Assembly: GCF_030252325.1 (NCBI RefSeq)
Contig: NZ_CP126981.1
Coordinates: 2,542,001-2,606,000 of the forward strand
DNA length: 64,000 nt
Source: Candidatus Mycobacterium wuenschmannii
Lineage (GTDB): Bacteria > Actinomycetota > Actinomycetes > Mycobacteriales > Mycobacteriaceae
Reading direction: 5' to 3'
The translations under genes and the position numbers were made by a program. Under the pieces are notes generated by a model, which was not told the DNA's origin, did no database searches, and saw nothing but the letters and a program-made list of their open reading frames with translations. Numbering within the stretch: position 1 is the stretch's first letter; each line of letters opens with the position of its first letter. Below, in pieces: positions 1 to 10,474 of the stretch.

Positions 1-273
1 GACGACGTCATGCGACCCGGCGGTTGCGTAGCGGACATGCGCGACGAACGTCGTGCCGGTCAGATCGTGCGCCTCGGTGGCGAACTCCGCGTCCTGCCAG
101 GCGGCGATCGGCTGCTTGTGCACCTGCGGCCGGCCCTGGCCGTCGAACACCCCGAGCCCGCTGCCGTCCGGATTGCGCCGACTCTGCTCGGCGAGATTGT
201 CGGGAGCGTCGAGTAGCCAAAACGTCGCGGTGACAATGTTCGTCCCGGCGTGCAGCCCAAACAGTCGGCACAT
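1..273 (-). CDS. class II glutamine amidotransferase, N-terminal part (runs off left edge)
   Basis: The reading frame opens with ATG at 273 and continues to the window edge, giving 91 residues that begin MCRLFGLHAG. A cysteine directly after the initiator Met is the hallmark of Ntn-type class II glutamine amidotransferases, where processed Cys2 is the nucleophile. NPDGSGLG and FVAHVRYAT match the family's NxDGxG and HxRxAT motifs. Such enzymes release ammonia from glutamine, or act as EgtC-like amidohydrolases. It lies 9 bases downstream of the DapB-like gene, apparently in the same operon. In M. tuberculosis the matching place would be near Rv1061 (from memory). The acceptor domain, if any, lies outside the window. 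Confidence 0.8.
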   Translation of the reverse strand, partial: MCRLFGLHAGTNIVTATFWLLDAPDNLAEQSRRNPDGSGLGVFDGQGRPQVHKQPIAAWQDAEFATEAHDLTGTTFVAHVRYATAGSHDVV

Positions 274-282
274 CGGCGGGGG

Positions 283-1341
283 CTACCGCGACAACCCGGG
301 TGCGGCCCGGCCGGTGAGCAGCGGCAGGTCGAAGAACGTCTGAATGCCCGGGGCCGCAGCGCAGGTCGCCGGCACCGCGTTGACGCAGTGCGCCGCGGTC
401 GCCACCACCCCGGGATTGCTCTTGAGCCCCTCCGCGACGCTCTCCGGCTGCCAGCCCTTGACCGTGACGAAGGTGTCCGGGTGGCCGCGCACCTCGATCT
501 CGTAGCGCTCCCCCTCGGGCCCGAAAGACCAAGGCGGGTCCAGGTTTTCCTCGCCCATCAGCCAGTTGACGGTGATCCGGACCACAACGGTGTCCCCGAC
601 GAGTGCCTCCCAATGAAAACGGCGCCCCGCGACCTGGCCGGCCTCGATGATCCCGATCGGCGAGTCGATCGGGCCGGTGGCCACCGCGATCTCCTGCGTG
701 GTGCGGATCTGCGGGTCGGCCGCGAAGCCGATCTTGTCGACCACCAACTGGACGGACTGGAAGAACCCGCCGTCCAGAATCTTCTGCATCGGTCCGGTCA
801 GCGCCTTGTCCGGCTCGCCGCCGAAGCCCATCACGTAGCGCAGCACGTCCGGCGCGCCGTAGGTGCGTAGATCGGAAAACTCTTCGGCGCGAACGAAATT
901 CACCCCGGTAGACATCACCGAGAGCAGCAGCGGGAACAGCTCGGTCGCGGCGCCGGGGCCGATGCCGGCGCCGTGCAGCGTGACACCCCCGGCCTTGGCG
1001 GCTTCCTCCAATGGAGCCGCTTCCTTCGCGCCGGGATAGAACCATCCGATCGGCGTGACGACGTTCTTGCCCGAACGCAGCAGGGCCGCCACTTCGTCGA
1101 CGTTGGGCAGCAGCGGTGCGTAGATCACCGCATCGGCGTCCAGTGCCAGGATCTCGTCAACGCTGTTGGTGGCCGTCACGCCGAGTGGGGACCAGTCGAC
1201 CAGGTCGCCGACGTCCTTGCCGCCCTTGGCTTCCGAATGCACCCAGCACCCGGCGAGCTCGAGGTCGGGGTGTTCGAGGATGCCCTTGATGGCGGCCACC
1301 CCGACCGACCCCGTTGCCCATTGCACGACCCGCAGGCTCAT
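283..1341 (-). CDS. NAD(P)-binding DapB-like amine dehydrogenase/reductase (Rv1059-like)
   Basis: A 352-residue protein beginning MSLRVVQWATGSVGVAAIKG, a Rossmann GxxGxxG nucleotide-binding loop. The pattern is that of the dihydrodipicolinate-reductase N-terminal-like family, which includes 2,4-diaminopentanoate dehydrogenase relatives. A segment following the fold contains a VTPIGWFYPG stretch. The true substrate is unknown; it is too long and too divergent to be the housekeeping DapB. ATG at 1341 is 13 bases after the stop of the acyl-CoA ligase gene, so the two are probably co-transcribed. The order amidotransferase / this gene / fadD14 / propeller matches M. tuberculosis Rv1061-Rv1057 as remembered. 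Confidence 0.75.
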   Translation of the reverse strand: MSLRVVQWATGSVGVAAIKGILEHPDLELAGCWVHSEAKGGKDVGDLVDWSPLGVTATNSVDEILALDADAVIYAPLLPNVDEVAALLRSGKNVVTPIGWFYPGAKEAAPLEEAAKAGGVTLHGAGIGPGAATELFPLLLSVMSTGVNFVRAEEFSDLRTYGAPDVLRYVMGFGGEPDKALTGPMQKILDGGFFQSVQLVVDKIGFAADPQIRTTQEIAVATGPIDSPIGIIEAGQVAGRRFHWEALVGDTVVVRITVNWLMGEENLDPPWSFGPEGERYEIEVRGHPDTFVTVKGWQPESVAEGLKSNPGVVATAAHCVNAVPATCAAAPGIQTFFDLPLLTGRAAPGLSR

Positions 1342-1354
1342 CTACGCGGTCCTT

Positions 1355-2986
1355 TCAGTCTCGCGCTTCGCTGACCTCGTAGACGTCGTCGGCGTAGCGG
1401 GATCGGATGGTCTTCTTGTCGTATTTACCCACGCTGGTGCGCGGGATCTCGTCGACAAACGTCCAGCGCTCCGGCAGCCACCACCGAACTACCTTGTCGG
1501 ACAGAAACTTTCGCAGGTCATCGGCGCTCAGTCCGGATCCCTCACCGGCGACGATGACGGCCAGCGGGCGTTCCTGCCAGCGCTCGTCGGGCACCGCGAC
1601 CACGGCGGCCTCGACCACGTCCGGGTGCGCGACCAGGGCGTTCTCCAGGTCGACCGAGGATATCCACTCGCCGCCGGACTTGATCACGTCTTTGGCGCGG
1701 TCGGTCAGGGTGATGAAGCTGTGCTCGTCGAGGCGGCCGACGTCGCCGGTACGCAGCCAGCCGTTGTCGAACTTCGACTCGTCGTGGCCCTGGTAGTAGG
1801 AGCTGGTGATCCACGGGCCGCGGACCTCCACCTCCCCGACGGCCTCGTTGTCGTTGGGCAGCACCTTGCCGTCGTCATCGACGATCCGGGCCTCCACCCC
1901 GCACAACGGCTGCCCCTGCGTCGCACGGAACGCCCAGTGCTGATCCTCCGGGGTGCCCGGCGGCGGCCAGGCCATGCTGGCTGTCGGCGACGTCTCCGTC
2001 ATGCCCCACAGCTGGCGGATCTGGACGCCGTGCCGGTCCTCGAAGGTGCGCATCAGCGACACCGGCACCGCCGAGCCGCCGCAGGGCACGATGCGCAGCG
2101 AGGACACGTCGCGGCCCGGATTCTTCTCCAGGTGATGCATGACGTCATTCCAGATTGTGGGCACAGCGCCGGCGATGGTCGGTCGCAGCGTCTCGATCAT
2201 GTCGACCAGCGACTTGGCGTCCAGGTGCCGATCGGGCAGCACCAGGTCGGCGCCGGCCATCAACGCGCCAAACGGCAGCCCCCAGGCGTTGGCGTGGAAC
2301 ATCGGCACGATCGGCAGCACCGAATCGCTGGACCCGATGCCGATCCCGTTGCTGGTGCAGATCGCCATCGTGTGCAAGTAGCTGGACCGGTGACTGTAGA
2401 CGACGCCCTTCGGGTTGCCGGTCGTTCCGCTGGTGTAACACATTGCGGCAGCAGAGTTTTCGTCGACGTCGGGCCAGTCGAACTCGGTCGACTCGCCGTC
2501 GACGAAATCGGCGTAGCGCAACACGGTCTTGCCTGACTGCTCGAGCGCGGAGGTGTCGCCGTCGCCGACGACTATCACCGTGTGCACGGTCTCGAGTTCG
2601 CCGAGAATCGGCGCAAGCAGGTCGATCAGCGACACGTCGACCAGCACCACCTGGTCCTCGGCTTCGTTGGCCACGAAGACGATCTGCTCGGGGAACAGCC
2701 GGATGTTCAGGGTGTGCAGCACCGCTCCCATGGCCGGCACTGCGGTGTAAGCGGTCAGGTGCTCAACGTTGTTCCACATGAAGGTCGCGACCCGCTGATC
2801 GCCGTCGATACCGATGCGCCGCAAGGCATTTGCCAACTGCGCGGTCCGCTGCCCGAGTTCGGCGTACGTGCATTCGCGGTAACCGTCGCCGGTTGCGGTG
2901 AACACCTTGCGCGCCCCGTGCACGCGAACCGCGTGCCGCAGGATGGCGGTGATCGTCAAGGGGAAGCTGTGCATGGTGCTGTACAT
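1355..2986 (-). CDS. fadD14: fatty-acid-CoA ligase, FadD14-like
   Basis: An ANL-superfamily adenylating enzyme of 543 residues that activates a medium- or long-chain fatty acid with ATP and CoA. The AMP-binding P-loop YTSGTTGNPKGV is intact. The later motifs are QLWGMTETSP (A5), GWLRTGDVG (A7) and the A10 lysine in SVGKYDKK near the C-terminus. The open frame extends to 3325, but the upstream part is arginine-rich out-of-family sequence. ATG at 2986 (MYSTMHSFPLTI) has a GAGGGCGG-like ribosome site just before it and gives 543 residues, the length I recall for Rv1058 FadD14. The symbol rests on this length and on gene order. Confidence 0.85.
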   Translation of the reverse strand: MYSTMHSFPLTITAILRHAVRVHGARKVFTATGDGYRECTYAELGQRTAQLANALRRIGIDGDQRVATFMWNNVEHLTAYTAVPAMGAVLHTLNIRLFPEQIVFVANEAEDQVVLVDVSLIDLLAPILGELETVHTVIVVGDGDTSALEQSGKTVLRYADFVDGESTEFDWPDVDENSAAAMCYTSGTTGNPKGVVYSHRSSYLHTMAICTSNGIGIGSSDSVLPIVPMFHANAWGLPFGALMAGADLVLPDRHLDAKSLVDMIETLRPTIAGAVPTIWNDVMHHLEKNPGRDVSSLRIVPCGGSAVPVSLMRTFEDRHGVQIRQLWGMTETSPTASMAWPPPGTPEDQHWAFRATQGQPLCGVEARIVDDDGKVLPNDNEAVGEVEVRGPWITSSYYQGHDESKFDNGWLRTGDVGRLDEHSFITLTDRAKDVIKSGGEWISSVDLENALVAHPDVVEAAVVAVPDERWQERPLAVIVAGEGSGLSADDLRKFLSDKVVRWWLPERWTFVDEIPRTSVGKYDKKTIRSRYADDVYEVSEARD

Positions 2987-3084
2987 CGCTGGACCGCCCT
3001 CAGGTTGCGCCGTGCTACCCGGGCAGGCCCGCCAAGCGCCCGCCCTCGTGGCGATCATTGCACGCTCGATCGGCGATGCAGCCC

Positions 3085-4131
3085 CTAGGCCAGGGTCGGC
3101 TCCAGCATCCGCAGGTCGGAGACGGCCCAACCGTGCGGGGCGGTCCACTCGTCGCCGGTGGTGAGGCCGCCGACCTGCGCGGCGGCGGCGGAGATGGCCA
3201 GTTCGGTGACCGTGCCGGCGTAGTCGCCGATGTAAAGGCGCGTGCCGTCGGTGCTTTCGACCGCGCCCGACGGCTCCTCGCCGACGGTGATGATGCCGAG
3301 CACCTCCTGGGTCAGGGTCGACCACACGGTCACATGCTGGTCGCCGACCAGGTAGGCCCGCTCGCCGTTGCGGCTCAGGGTCAGTTGCGCCAGCGAGGCC
3401 GCGGCGTCGCCGATCTTGTACGTCGCGCTGACCGCCGAACTCCGGGTGTCGACGATGTCCAGCACCGTGCCGAAGTCGGGGCCGCAGCTGCCGATGTAGG
3501 CGACGGCGCCGTCCGGGCTGAGTGCGATGTCCCGGATGGGAGAACCGATGTCGACGGTGCTGAGCACCCGGTTGCGCCGGGTGTCGATCATCACGAGCGC
3601 CGAGGTCGACGCGCTATTGGCCGCGACGTAGAGCCGGCGACCGTCCGCGCTCACCCGCACGCACGCGACCGAGGCCGCGTCGAGGCCGATGGACTGTTGT
3701 TTGCCGGTCGCGGTGTCCAGGACGACGACGTCGGCGCCTTCTGCACCGGTGCGGCCGGCATAGACAACCCGCCCGTTCGGGCTGACCGCCAAGTCGGTGA
3801 TGCCGAACCCGACCGGGTAGCTGGCAACGATGCGCTCGGCGTGGGTGTCGAAGGCCAGCACCTCGTCGTGGGCCTTGGACACGCTGCTCACGTAGGCCCG
3901 GGCGCCGGACATCGCGACGGCGGTGGGCTCGTCGACGTCGGTGACGGTCAATCGGGCGGTTGCGTCGGTGGTGTCGATCAGCGAGACGCTGTCGTCGCCG
4001 TAGTGCGTGACGGTCAGCAGACCGCCGTCGGCGCTGACGGCCATGCCGCTCACCGCGCCGCGTCCGGCGGCGATCGCGCCGGTGACGGTGAACCCGTCGG
4101 CCTTGTTCAGGGCAGGAACTGATTCGCTCAC
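3085..4131 (-). CDS. YVTN-family beta-propeller protein, Rv1057-like
   Basis: A 348-residue protein made of repeated blades of the type VSADGGLLTVTHYGDDSVSLIDT, VSPNGRVVYAGRTG, VSADGRRLYVAANS and LSPDGAVAYIGSCG, typical of a seven-bladed YVTN/lactonase-like propeller. No signal peptide is visible. Start is GTG at 4131, preceded by AAGGAAG. In M. tuberculosis Rv1057 is an envelope-stress gene reported to be repressed by TrcR and controlled by MprA and SigE; whether this holds here is inference. A trcRS pair lies about 7 kb away. The catalytic function is unknown. A long upstream region with palindromes separates it from the divergent methyltransferase gene. Confidence 0.8.
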   Translation of the reverse strand: MSESVPALNKADGFTVTGAIAAGRGAVSGMAVSADGGLLTVTHYGDDSVSLIDTTDATARLTVTDVDEPTAVAMSGARAYVSSVSKAHDEVLAFDTHAERIVASYPVGFGITDLAVSPNGRVVYAGRTGAEGADVVVLDTATGKQQSIGLDAASVACVRVSADGRRLYVAANSASTSALVMIDTRRNRVLSTVDIGSPIRDIALSPDGAVAYIGSCGPDFGTVLDIVDTRSSAVSATYKIGDAAASLAQLTLSRNGERAYLVGDQHVTVWSTLTQEVLGIITVGEEPSGAVESTDGTRLYIGDYAGTVTELAISAAAAQVGGLTTGDEWTAPHGWAVSDLRMLEPTLA

Positions 4132-5846
<1,715 letters not shown>

Positions 5847-5847
5847 T

Positions 5848-6609
5848 GTGACCTCCGAAGAGTCGTCGTCGCGGAGTCTCGACATTGGGCCGGCGACGGC
5901 CGGTCCGCGAGTGTTCATCGCCACACCGATGTACGGCGGGATGGCCGCGGCCACCTTCACCATGTCGCTCGCCCACAGTCCGGCCGTCTTTGCCCAACAC
6001 GGCATCGGCCTGGATTTCAGCGTCGCAGTCAACGACAGTCTCGTGACGCGCGCACGGAACTACCTGACTCATCAGTTCCTCGACTCAGCCGCGACACATC
6101 TGATGTGGATCGATGCAGACATAGGCTTCGATCCCATCGACATCGTCAAGATGGTCCGGGCCGACAAGGACATCGTCTGCGGCATCTACCCGAAAAAGGA
6201 GATCCTCTGGCCCGCGGTCGCGAAGGCGGCGTCTGAGGGCGTGCCACCCGAGCGTCTGCACGAACACGAGCGGTCAATGGTCTTGAACCTGATAGACCGT
6301 TCCCCGGATCGCTTGACGTCCGATGGTCTTATCGAAATCGCCAATGCCGGAACCGGATTCATGCTGATCAAGCGAGCGGTGTTCGAGGCTCTTGCCGACG
6401 GCACGGCGTCCTACGTGGACGGTTCCACCCCGGGTATCGAATTGAAGGAGTTCTACGCTGTCAGCATCGACCCCGACGCGGGCAACAGCCTGTTGTCCGA
6501 GGACTACCACTTCTGCAAACTGGCGCGCGATCGCGGCTTCAAGATCCATGCCGCGCTCTGGGTCAATCTAAACCACACGGGCACATACATATTCGGTAAT
6601 CGCGGCTAG
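5848..6609 (+). CDS. GT-A-like glycosyltransferase (paralogue 1)
   Basis: A 253-residue protein. RVFIATPMYGGMAAA opens the fold, and HLMWIDADIGFD carries a DAD (DxD-type) metal/nucleotide-sugar site near residues 89-91. CGIYPKK, GTGFMLIKRAVFE and a C-terminal SEDYHFCKLARDRGF follow, a pattern of GT2/Anp1-like families and of similar proteins in phages and cyanobacteria. GTG at 5848 is one base past the methyltransferase stop, so translation is probably coupled. The gene ends 10 bases from its convergent paralogue at 6620-7561. No membrane segments, so cytosolic. Sugar and acceptor are unknown. Confidence 0.65.
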   Translation: MTSEESSSRSLDIGPATAGPRVFIATPMYGGMAAATFTMSLAHSPAVFAQHGIGLDFSVAVNDSLVTRARNYLTHQFLDSAATHLMWIDADIGFDPIDIVKMVRADKDIVCGIYPKKEILWPAVAKAASEGVPPERLHEHERSMVLNLIDRSPDRLTSDGLIEIANAGTGFMLIKRAVFEALADGTASYVDGSTPGIELKEFYAVSIDPDAGNSLLSEDYHFCKLARDRGFKIHAALWVNLNHTGTYIFGNRG

Positions 6610-6619
6610 GCGTCTACCT

Positions 6620-7561
6620 TCAGATACCTGGGTTGACTAGCCAGTTCGGTTGCAATTCGCTGGCGTACTCGTAAGGTCCGGTGTGCGACAACCGAACCCA
6701 GGGCGCCGCGTATACCCCAAACCCATGGCTGCGCGCGAGCAGACAGAAGTAATAATCCTCGCCGATCAACTGGCGCGTCTCAGGATCGATGTCGGTCGCG
6801 TAGAACTCCTTCACCGTCGCCCCGCCGATCTCGTAGGACGGGACATGGTCCTGTAGTGCCTCAAAGACTGCTCGCTTGATCAGCATGAATCCAGTTCCCC
6901 CAGCGGCGATTTCCACTACTTCATCGGAGTCGGCCACCCTGTTTTCGTCGGCTTTCGCGAGTGGCTTGACCACAAAGGTGCCGGTGTGCCGATGGAGCTC
7001 CTCGGGCGGCACACCGTCATTGGCGGCCTGCGCGACGCGCTTCCAGTCGATGCCCTTCTTGGGGTAGATGCCACACACGATGTCCTGATCCGCGACCAAC
7101 ATGCTGACGATGTCGAGGCCGTTGAAGCCGATATCGGCATCGATCCACATCAGGTGGGTGGCCTGCGTCTCGAGAAATTGCGTTGCCAGATGATTCCTCG
7201 AATTAGTCACCAGCGCGTCTCGTGTTCGGTACTGGTACAGCAGGCCAATCCCACTGCGCATGAAGATCACTGGGGTCTGCGCGAGCGACCAGGTGTAGGT
7301 AGCCGTTGCCGTGCCGCCATACATCGGGGTGGCGATGAATACCGTCGGCGCCGAGGCGCCCGAGTCTTGGCCGTCCTCGGCGGCGGGATTCGGATTGACC
7401 ACCGGGAAACTATATGCGCGGGCGGGCTTCCATGACCGCGGCAGCGACAGGTCTGGCGACGGCTCGGCGAGCGCAAAAATATCGTCAAGATTTGTCGCGT
7501 CGAGCTCCCGGCGAGTGTTTGATGATGTGAGAACCCTTTGTCTCGCACCAGAACACAACAT
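6620..7561 (-). CDS. GT-A-like glycosyltransferase (paralogue 2)
   Basis: A 313-residue paralogue of the preceding gene. It shares the blocks VFIATPMYGG, THLMWIDADIGF, DIVCGIYPKK, GVPPEELHRH, GGTGFMLIKRAVFEAL, VKEFYATDIDPE and GEDYYFCLLARSHGF. It has an extra N-terminal segment of about 70 residues before the fold, rich in Pro and Ala, possibly disordered. ATG at 7561 lies 19 bases from the 3' end of the tRNA on the same strand, so it may be read from the tRNA promoter. A later start near the VVNPNP segment is possible. The pair looks like an inverted duplication. Confidence 0.65.
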   Translation of the reverse strand: MLCSGARQRVLTSSNTRRELDATNLDDIFALAEPSPDLSLPRSWKPARAYSFPVVNPNPAAEDGQDSGASAPTVFIATPMYGGTATATYTWSLAQTPVIFMRSGIGLLYQYRTRDALVTNSRNHLATQFLETQATHLMWIDADIGFNGLDIVSMLVADQDIVCGIYPKKGIDWKRVAQAANDGVPPEELHRHTGTFVVKPLAKADENRVADSDEVVEIAAGGTGFMLIKRAVFEALQDHVPSYEIGGATVKEFYATDIDPETRQLIGEDYYFCLLARSHGFGVYAAPWVRLSHTGPYEYASELQPNWLVNPGI

Positions 7562-7579
7562 GACCGGAACGGGTCATCG

Positions 7580-7653
7580 TGCCCCCAGTCGGACTCGAAC
7601 CGACACTGGGCGGATTTTAAGTCCGCTGCCTCTGCCAATTGGGCTATGGGGGC
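7580..7653 (-). tRNA. leuX: tRNA with UAA anticodon (Leu), short variable loop
   Basis: A 74-base cloverleaf: acceptor stem GCCCCCA/TGGGGGC, D arm GCC...GGC, anticodon stem GCGGA/TCCGC with loop CTTAAAA (anticodon TAA), a five-base variable region CCAGT, T stem GTCGG/CCGAC with TTCGAGT loop, discriminator A at 7580. CCA is not encoded. The anticodon reads UUA leucine codons, yet leucine tRNAs normally have a long class II variable arm and this one does not. The symbol follows my memory of the M. tuberculosis tRNA-Leu(UAA) name. Confidence 0.85.
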
Positions 7654-7849
7654 CAGCGACGAATCTAGCGTGTTAACGCCAGATTCCATCCGAGACCTGT
7701 TGCCGCAGGACGACGTCTGGGTCTTGTTAAAAATTAAGCCTCCTTGTTAAGAAGCAATTAACCCGCTGGGCAAGGGACCCGCGGCTCCGCGAAGGTTGTC
7801 CCGTGGACGCCAGCGGAGCCCGACCTACACCCACGCATTGATCATCGTG

Positions 7850-7876
7850 GCCGACCCGACACCGGGTCGGCTTTTT
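7850..7876 (+). terminator. terminator-like hairpin just upstream of the PE gene
   Basis: GCCGACCCG, loop ACAC, CGGGTCGGC: a perfect 9-base-pair stem followed by TTTTT. It lies 16 bases before the PE start codon and just ahead of its CAGGAGA ribosome site. A canonical intrinsic terminator here would cut off transcripts coming from upstream, or act as a leader attenuator. Confidence 0.6.
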
Positions 7877-7892
7877 ACACCAGGAGACATAC

Positions 7893-8816
7893 ATGGCCTT
7901 CGTGAATACGCAGCCCGCCGCAATATCGGCCGCCGCGACGCAACTTGAGGCGATCTTCAGCTCGTTCGCCGCGGAGAGTGCCGGCGCAGCGGCGTCGACA
8001 ACCGACGTACTCCCCGCTGCTGCAGACGAGGTGTCGATCCTGCAGGCGGCTGCGTTCTCCACGTACGGCACGCTCTATCAGTCGGTGAGCGAACAGGCTC
8101 AGGCCATTCAACAGCAGTTCAACCAGCTGCTCGGCCAGACATCGGGGTCGTACCAGGAGACCGAGTCGGCCAACCAGGCCGGCGCGGCCGCGAACGCCTT
8201 GTCAAACGGGGCCGGCAACGCCACGTCGGCCGCCGCGCAGCCCGCCGACGCGTTCGACGACCTGGTCAACGGCATCAACAGCTTCAACAGCTTCATGCTC
8301 AACGATCCTCTGGTCGGCTTCCTGAGCAGCAACATCGCCAACCTGGCCAACATCAACGTCGGTAACTACGCATCCGCCATGTCGGTCTTCATCTCGCTCG
8401 GCGGTGGTGGACTGCTCACCGCGCTGGCCGGGCCGGCAACGGCAGGCGCCGACATCGGCGGGCTGGGTACGGCGTTGGCCGGAGACGTTGCCCCCGCGGC
8501 AGGCATCGCCGGTGCGGGCGGCATCGGATCGGCGCCGGTGTTGGCCGGGGCCGGCGCGGGATCGTCGGTCGGCGCGCTTTCGGTGCCGCCGGGCTGGGCC
8601 GGCGGAGCGGGTATCCCGGCGGCGGGAGGCGCGCCCGTCACCCTGGCGTCGCAGACCTTCGGCACCGGCGCACCGGCAACGGCCGGCGGGACCAACGGGA
8701 TCGCCGGTATGCCGGCTGTCGCGAACGGAGGCCGCGGCGGCTCGAGCTTCGGCGCCCCGCGCTACGGCGTCAAGCCCAAGGTCATGCCGCTGGTTCCCAA
8801 GCCGACCGTCACGTAG
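7893..8816 (+). CDS. PE family protein (PE8-like) with SVP-type C-terminal region
   Basis: A 307-residue protein. Residues 1-100 form the PE helical domain (MAFVNTQPAA, ADEVSILQAAAF) and end with Y87-x-x-x-E91, the YxxxD/E type VII secretion signal. Beyond this is an Ala/Gly-rich region containing SVGALSVPPGWA at about 226-236, which is the signature of PPE-SVP proteins rather than of PE proteins. The tail [11 protein letters not shown] is shared with the PPE encoded next. ATG 7893 has a good CAGGAGA site. The order PE, PPE, EsxJ-like, EsxI-like matches Rv1040c-Rv1037c of M. tuberculosis, an ESX-5-associated cluster. Likely secreted with the PPE partner as a heterodimer. Confidence 0.9.
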   Translation: MAFVNTQPAAISAAATQLEAIFSSFAAESAGAAASTTDVLPAAADEVSILQAAAFSTYGTLYQSVSEQAQAIQQQFNQLLGQTSGSYQETESANQAGAAANALSNGAGNATSAAAQPADAFDDLVNGINSFNSFMLNDPLVGFLSSNIANLANINVGNYASAMSVFISLGGGGLLTALAGPATAGADIGGLGTALAGDVAPAAGIAGAGGIGSAPVLAGAGAGSSVGALSVPPGWAGGAGIPAAGGAPVTLASQTFGTGAPATAGGTNGIAGMPAVANGGRGGSSFGAPRYGVKPKVMPLVPKPTVT

Positions 8817-8888
8817 CCCGCTGCCGCCAACGTTGTTCGGCCTCAACACCATTCGACCTCATACCACTCAATAGACAGGACCCGTAAA

Positions 8889-10082
8889 ATGGTTTTCGAT
8901 TTCGCAGCGCGACCCCCAGAGGTCAACTCCACGCTCATCTACTCTGGCGCCGGCGCAGGACCGATGATGGCTGCGGCCGCATCGTTCAGCGGCCTGAGCT
9001 CCGAGTTGGGCACGAACGCGACCGCCTATGAGTCGGTGGTCTCGTCACTGGTGGGCTCGGAATGGCAAGGCCCGTCGTCCACCGCGATGGCGGCGGCCGC
9101 CCAGCAGAACATCGAATGGCTGCAAACCACGTCCGCGCTGTTGCAGGAGGCGGCCGCGAAAGCCACCGCCTCGGCGGCGGCCTACGAGGCGGCGTTCTCC
9201 GCGTCGATCCCACCACCGGTGGTCTTCGCCAACCGCGCTCAGCTCGCGATTCTGGTGGCCACCAACATCCTTGGGCAGAACACGCCGGCGATCGCCGCCA
9301 ATGAGGCGATGTACGGCGAGTTCTGGGCGCAGGACGCCGCCGCGATGAGCACGTACGCCGCGACCGGGGCGACCACCTCACAGCTGACCCCGTTGACCGA
9401 ACCACCGCAGTCGGTTAATCCTGCCGGCGCGGGGGCTCAGGACTCCGCGGTGAGCAACGCCGTCGGCAGCAATGCGGCGAACTCGGGTGCCAACGGCGTG
9501 CTCAGCCAGCTGACCAACGCCTCGGCGGCGGCAGCTCAGCCGGGAGCCGCCGCGCCCGCGGCAACGATCGGCGACCTGCTGACCGCAATTCAGGGCACGG
9601 CGGGAATCCCGTTCTTCTCCAACAGCTTCAACACCTTCAACGTGACGAACTCCTGGTGCCTGGCGACCATGGGTACGGCACTGGGTACCTTGAACCACTT
9701 CATCTCCGGGGCTCCGTTCGGTGTCACGATCGGTGACGTCACGCCGCTCGGCGCCGGGCTGGGCTTCGGCACCACGCTGGCCGGCTCGACGTCCGGATTG
9801 GGCGGCGGCGCAACGCTTGCCGGGATGGGCTCCGCGGGCTCGGTCGGCGGGATGTCGGTACCGACGAGTTGGGCCGGCAACGCTCCCGTCACCCTCGCCG
9901 CCAACGAGAGCGTGCTGTCCGGCAGCGGATGGACCGCCGCCGCCGACGCGAGCGCGACCGGCACCGGCGGAGCACCGGGCGTCATGCCCGGCATGGCTTC
10001 GGCCGGCGCGAAGTCGGGCATGGGCCTGAGCGGACCGCGCTACGGCGTCAAGCCCAAGGTCATGCCGAAGGTGCTCATCTAA
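8889..10082 (+). CDS. PPE family protein, SVP subfamily (PPE15-like)
   Basis: A 397-residue protein. The N-terminal PPE domain carries RPPEVNS at 8-14 and the WxG turn W59-Q-G61. [12 protein letters not shown] and [26 protein letters not shown] are standard PPE blocks. Further on it has [13 protein letters not shown], the SVP subfamily signature, and it ends in [16 protein letters not shown]. It starts 73 bases after the PE stop and is presumably the PE's secretion partner via ESX-5 with the EspG5 chaperone (family knowledge). Two inserted-looking segments, [18 protein letters not shown] and the following loop, lie in the middle. Confidence 0.93.
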   Translation: MVFDFAARPPEVNSTLIYSGAGAGPMMAAAASFSGLSSELGTNATAYESVVSSLVGSEWQGPSSTAMAAAAQQNIEWLQTTSALLQEAAAKATASAAAYEAAFSASIPPPVVFANRAQLAILVATNILGQNTPAIAANEAMYGEFWAQDAAAMSTYAATGATTSQLTPLTEPPQSVNPAGAGAQDSAVSNAVGSNAANSGANGVLSQLTNASAAAAQPGAAAPAATIGDLLTAIQGTAGIPFFSNSFNTFNVTNSWCLATMGTALGTLNHFISGAPFGVTIGDVTPLGAGLGFGTTLAGSTSGLGGGATLAGMGSAGSVGGMSVPTSWAGNAPVTLAANESVLSGSGWTAAADASATGTGGAPGVMPGMASAGAKSGMGLSGPRYGVKPKVMPKVLI

Positions 10083-10146
10083 GAACCCGCAGGGCGACGA
10101 CGTCGCCGCCCTATACCAGATATTCCACATCAACAAGGAGAAACAC

Positions 10147-10443
10147 ATGCCCACTCGCTTTATGACCGACCCGCACGAAATGCGCGCCATGGCAGGGCGT
10201 TTCGACGTCCACGCCCAGACCGTCGAGGACGAAGCCCGCAAGATGTGGGCCTCGAGCACCAACATCGCCGGGGCCGGCTGGAGCGGCTCGGCGCAGGCCA
10301 CGTCCTACGACACCATGGGCCAGATGAACACGGCCTTCCGCAACATCGTCAACATGCTGCACGGGGTCCGTGACGGACTGATCCGCGACGCCAACCACTA
10401 CGAGAGCCAAGAGCAGGCCTCGCAGCAGATCCTGTCCAGCTAG
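10147..10443 (+). CDS. esxJ: EsxJ-like WXG100 protein (CFP-10 / QILSS type)
   Basis: A 98-residue WXG100 protein ending ASQQILSS, the tail that defines the EsxJ/EsxK/EsxM/EsxP/EsxW group. WSG marks the hairpin turn, and HYESQEQ holds the YxxxE secretion motif. ATG 10147 follows AAGGAG. Forms a helical-hairpin heterodimer with the EsxI-like protein encoded 31 bases downstream; secreted by a type VII system (family knowledge). Assigned to the esxJ position by gene order, since paralogues in this group differ by few residues. Confidence 0.93.
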   Translation: MPTRFMTDPHEMRAMAGRFDVHAQTVEDEARKMWASSTNIAGAGWSGSAQATSYDTMGQMNTAFRNIVNMLHGVRDGLIRDANHYESQEQASQQILSS

Positions 10444-10474
10444 CCGACCACCGAAACTACTTAGGAGAACAGTC

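Noticed and set aside
1166..2536. Plus-strand open frame antisense to the DapB-like and FadD14-like genes
   Set aside because: It has no recognisable domain and low-complexity Arg/Asp/Val sequence; the minus-strand genes are clear.
10082..10107. Short inverted repeat after the PPE gene as a terminator
   Set aside because: Stem of six to seven pairs, no T-run, and the esx genes need read-through from the PPE; treated as background.
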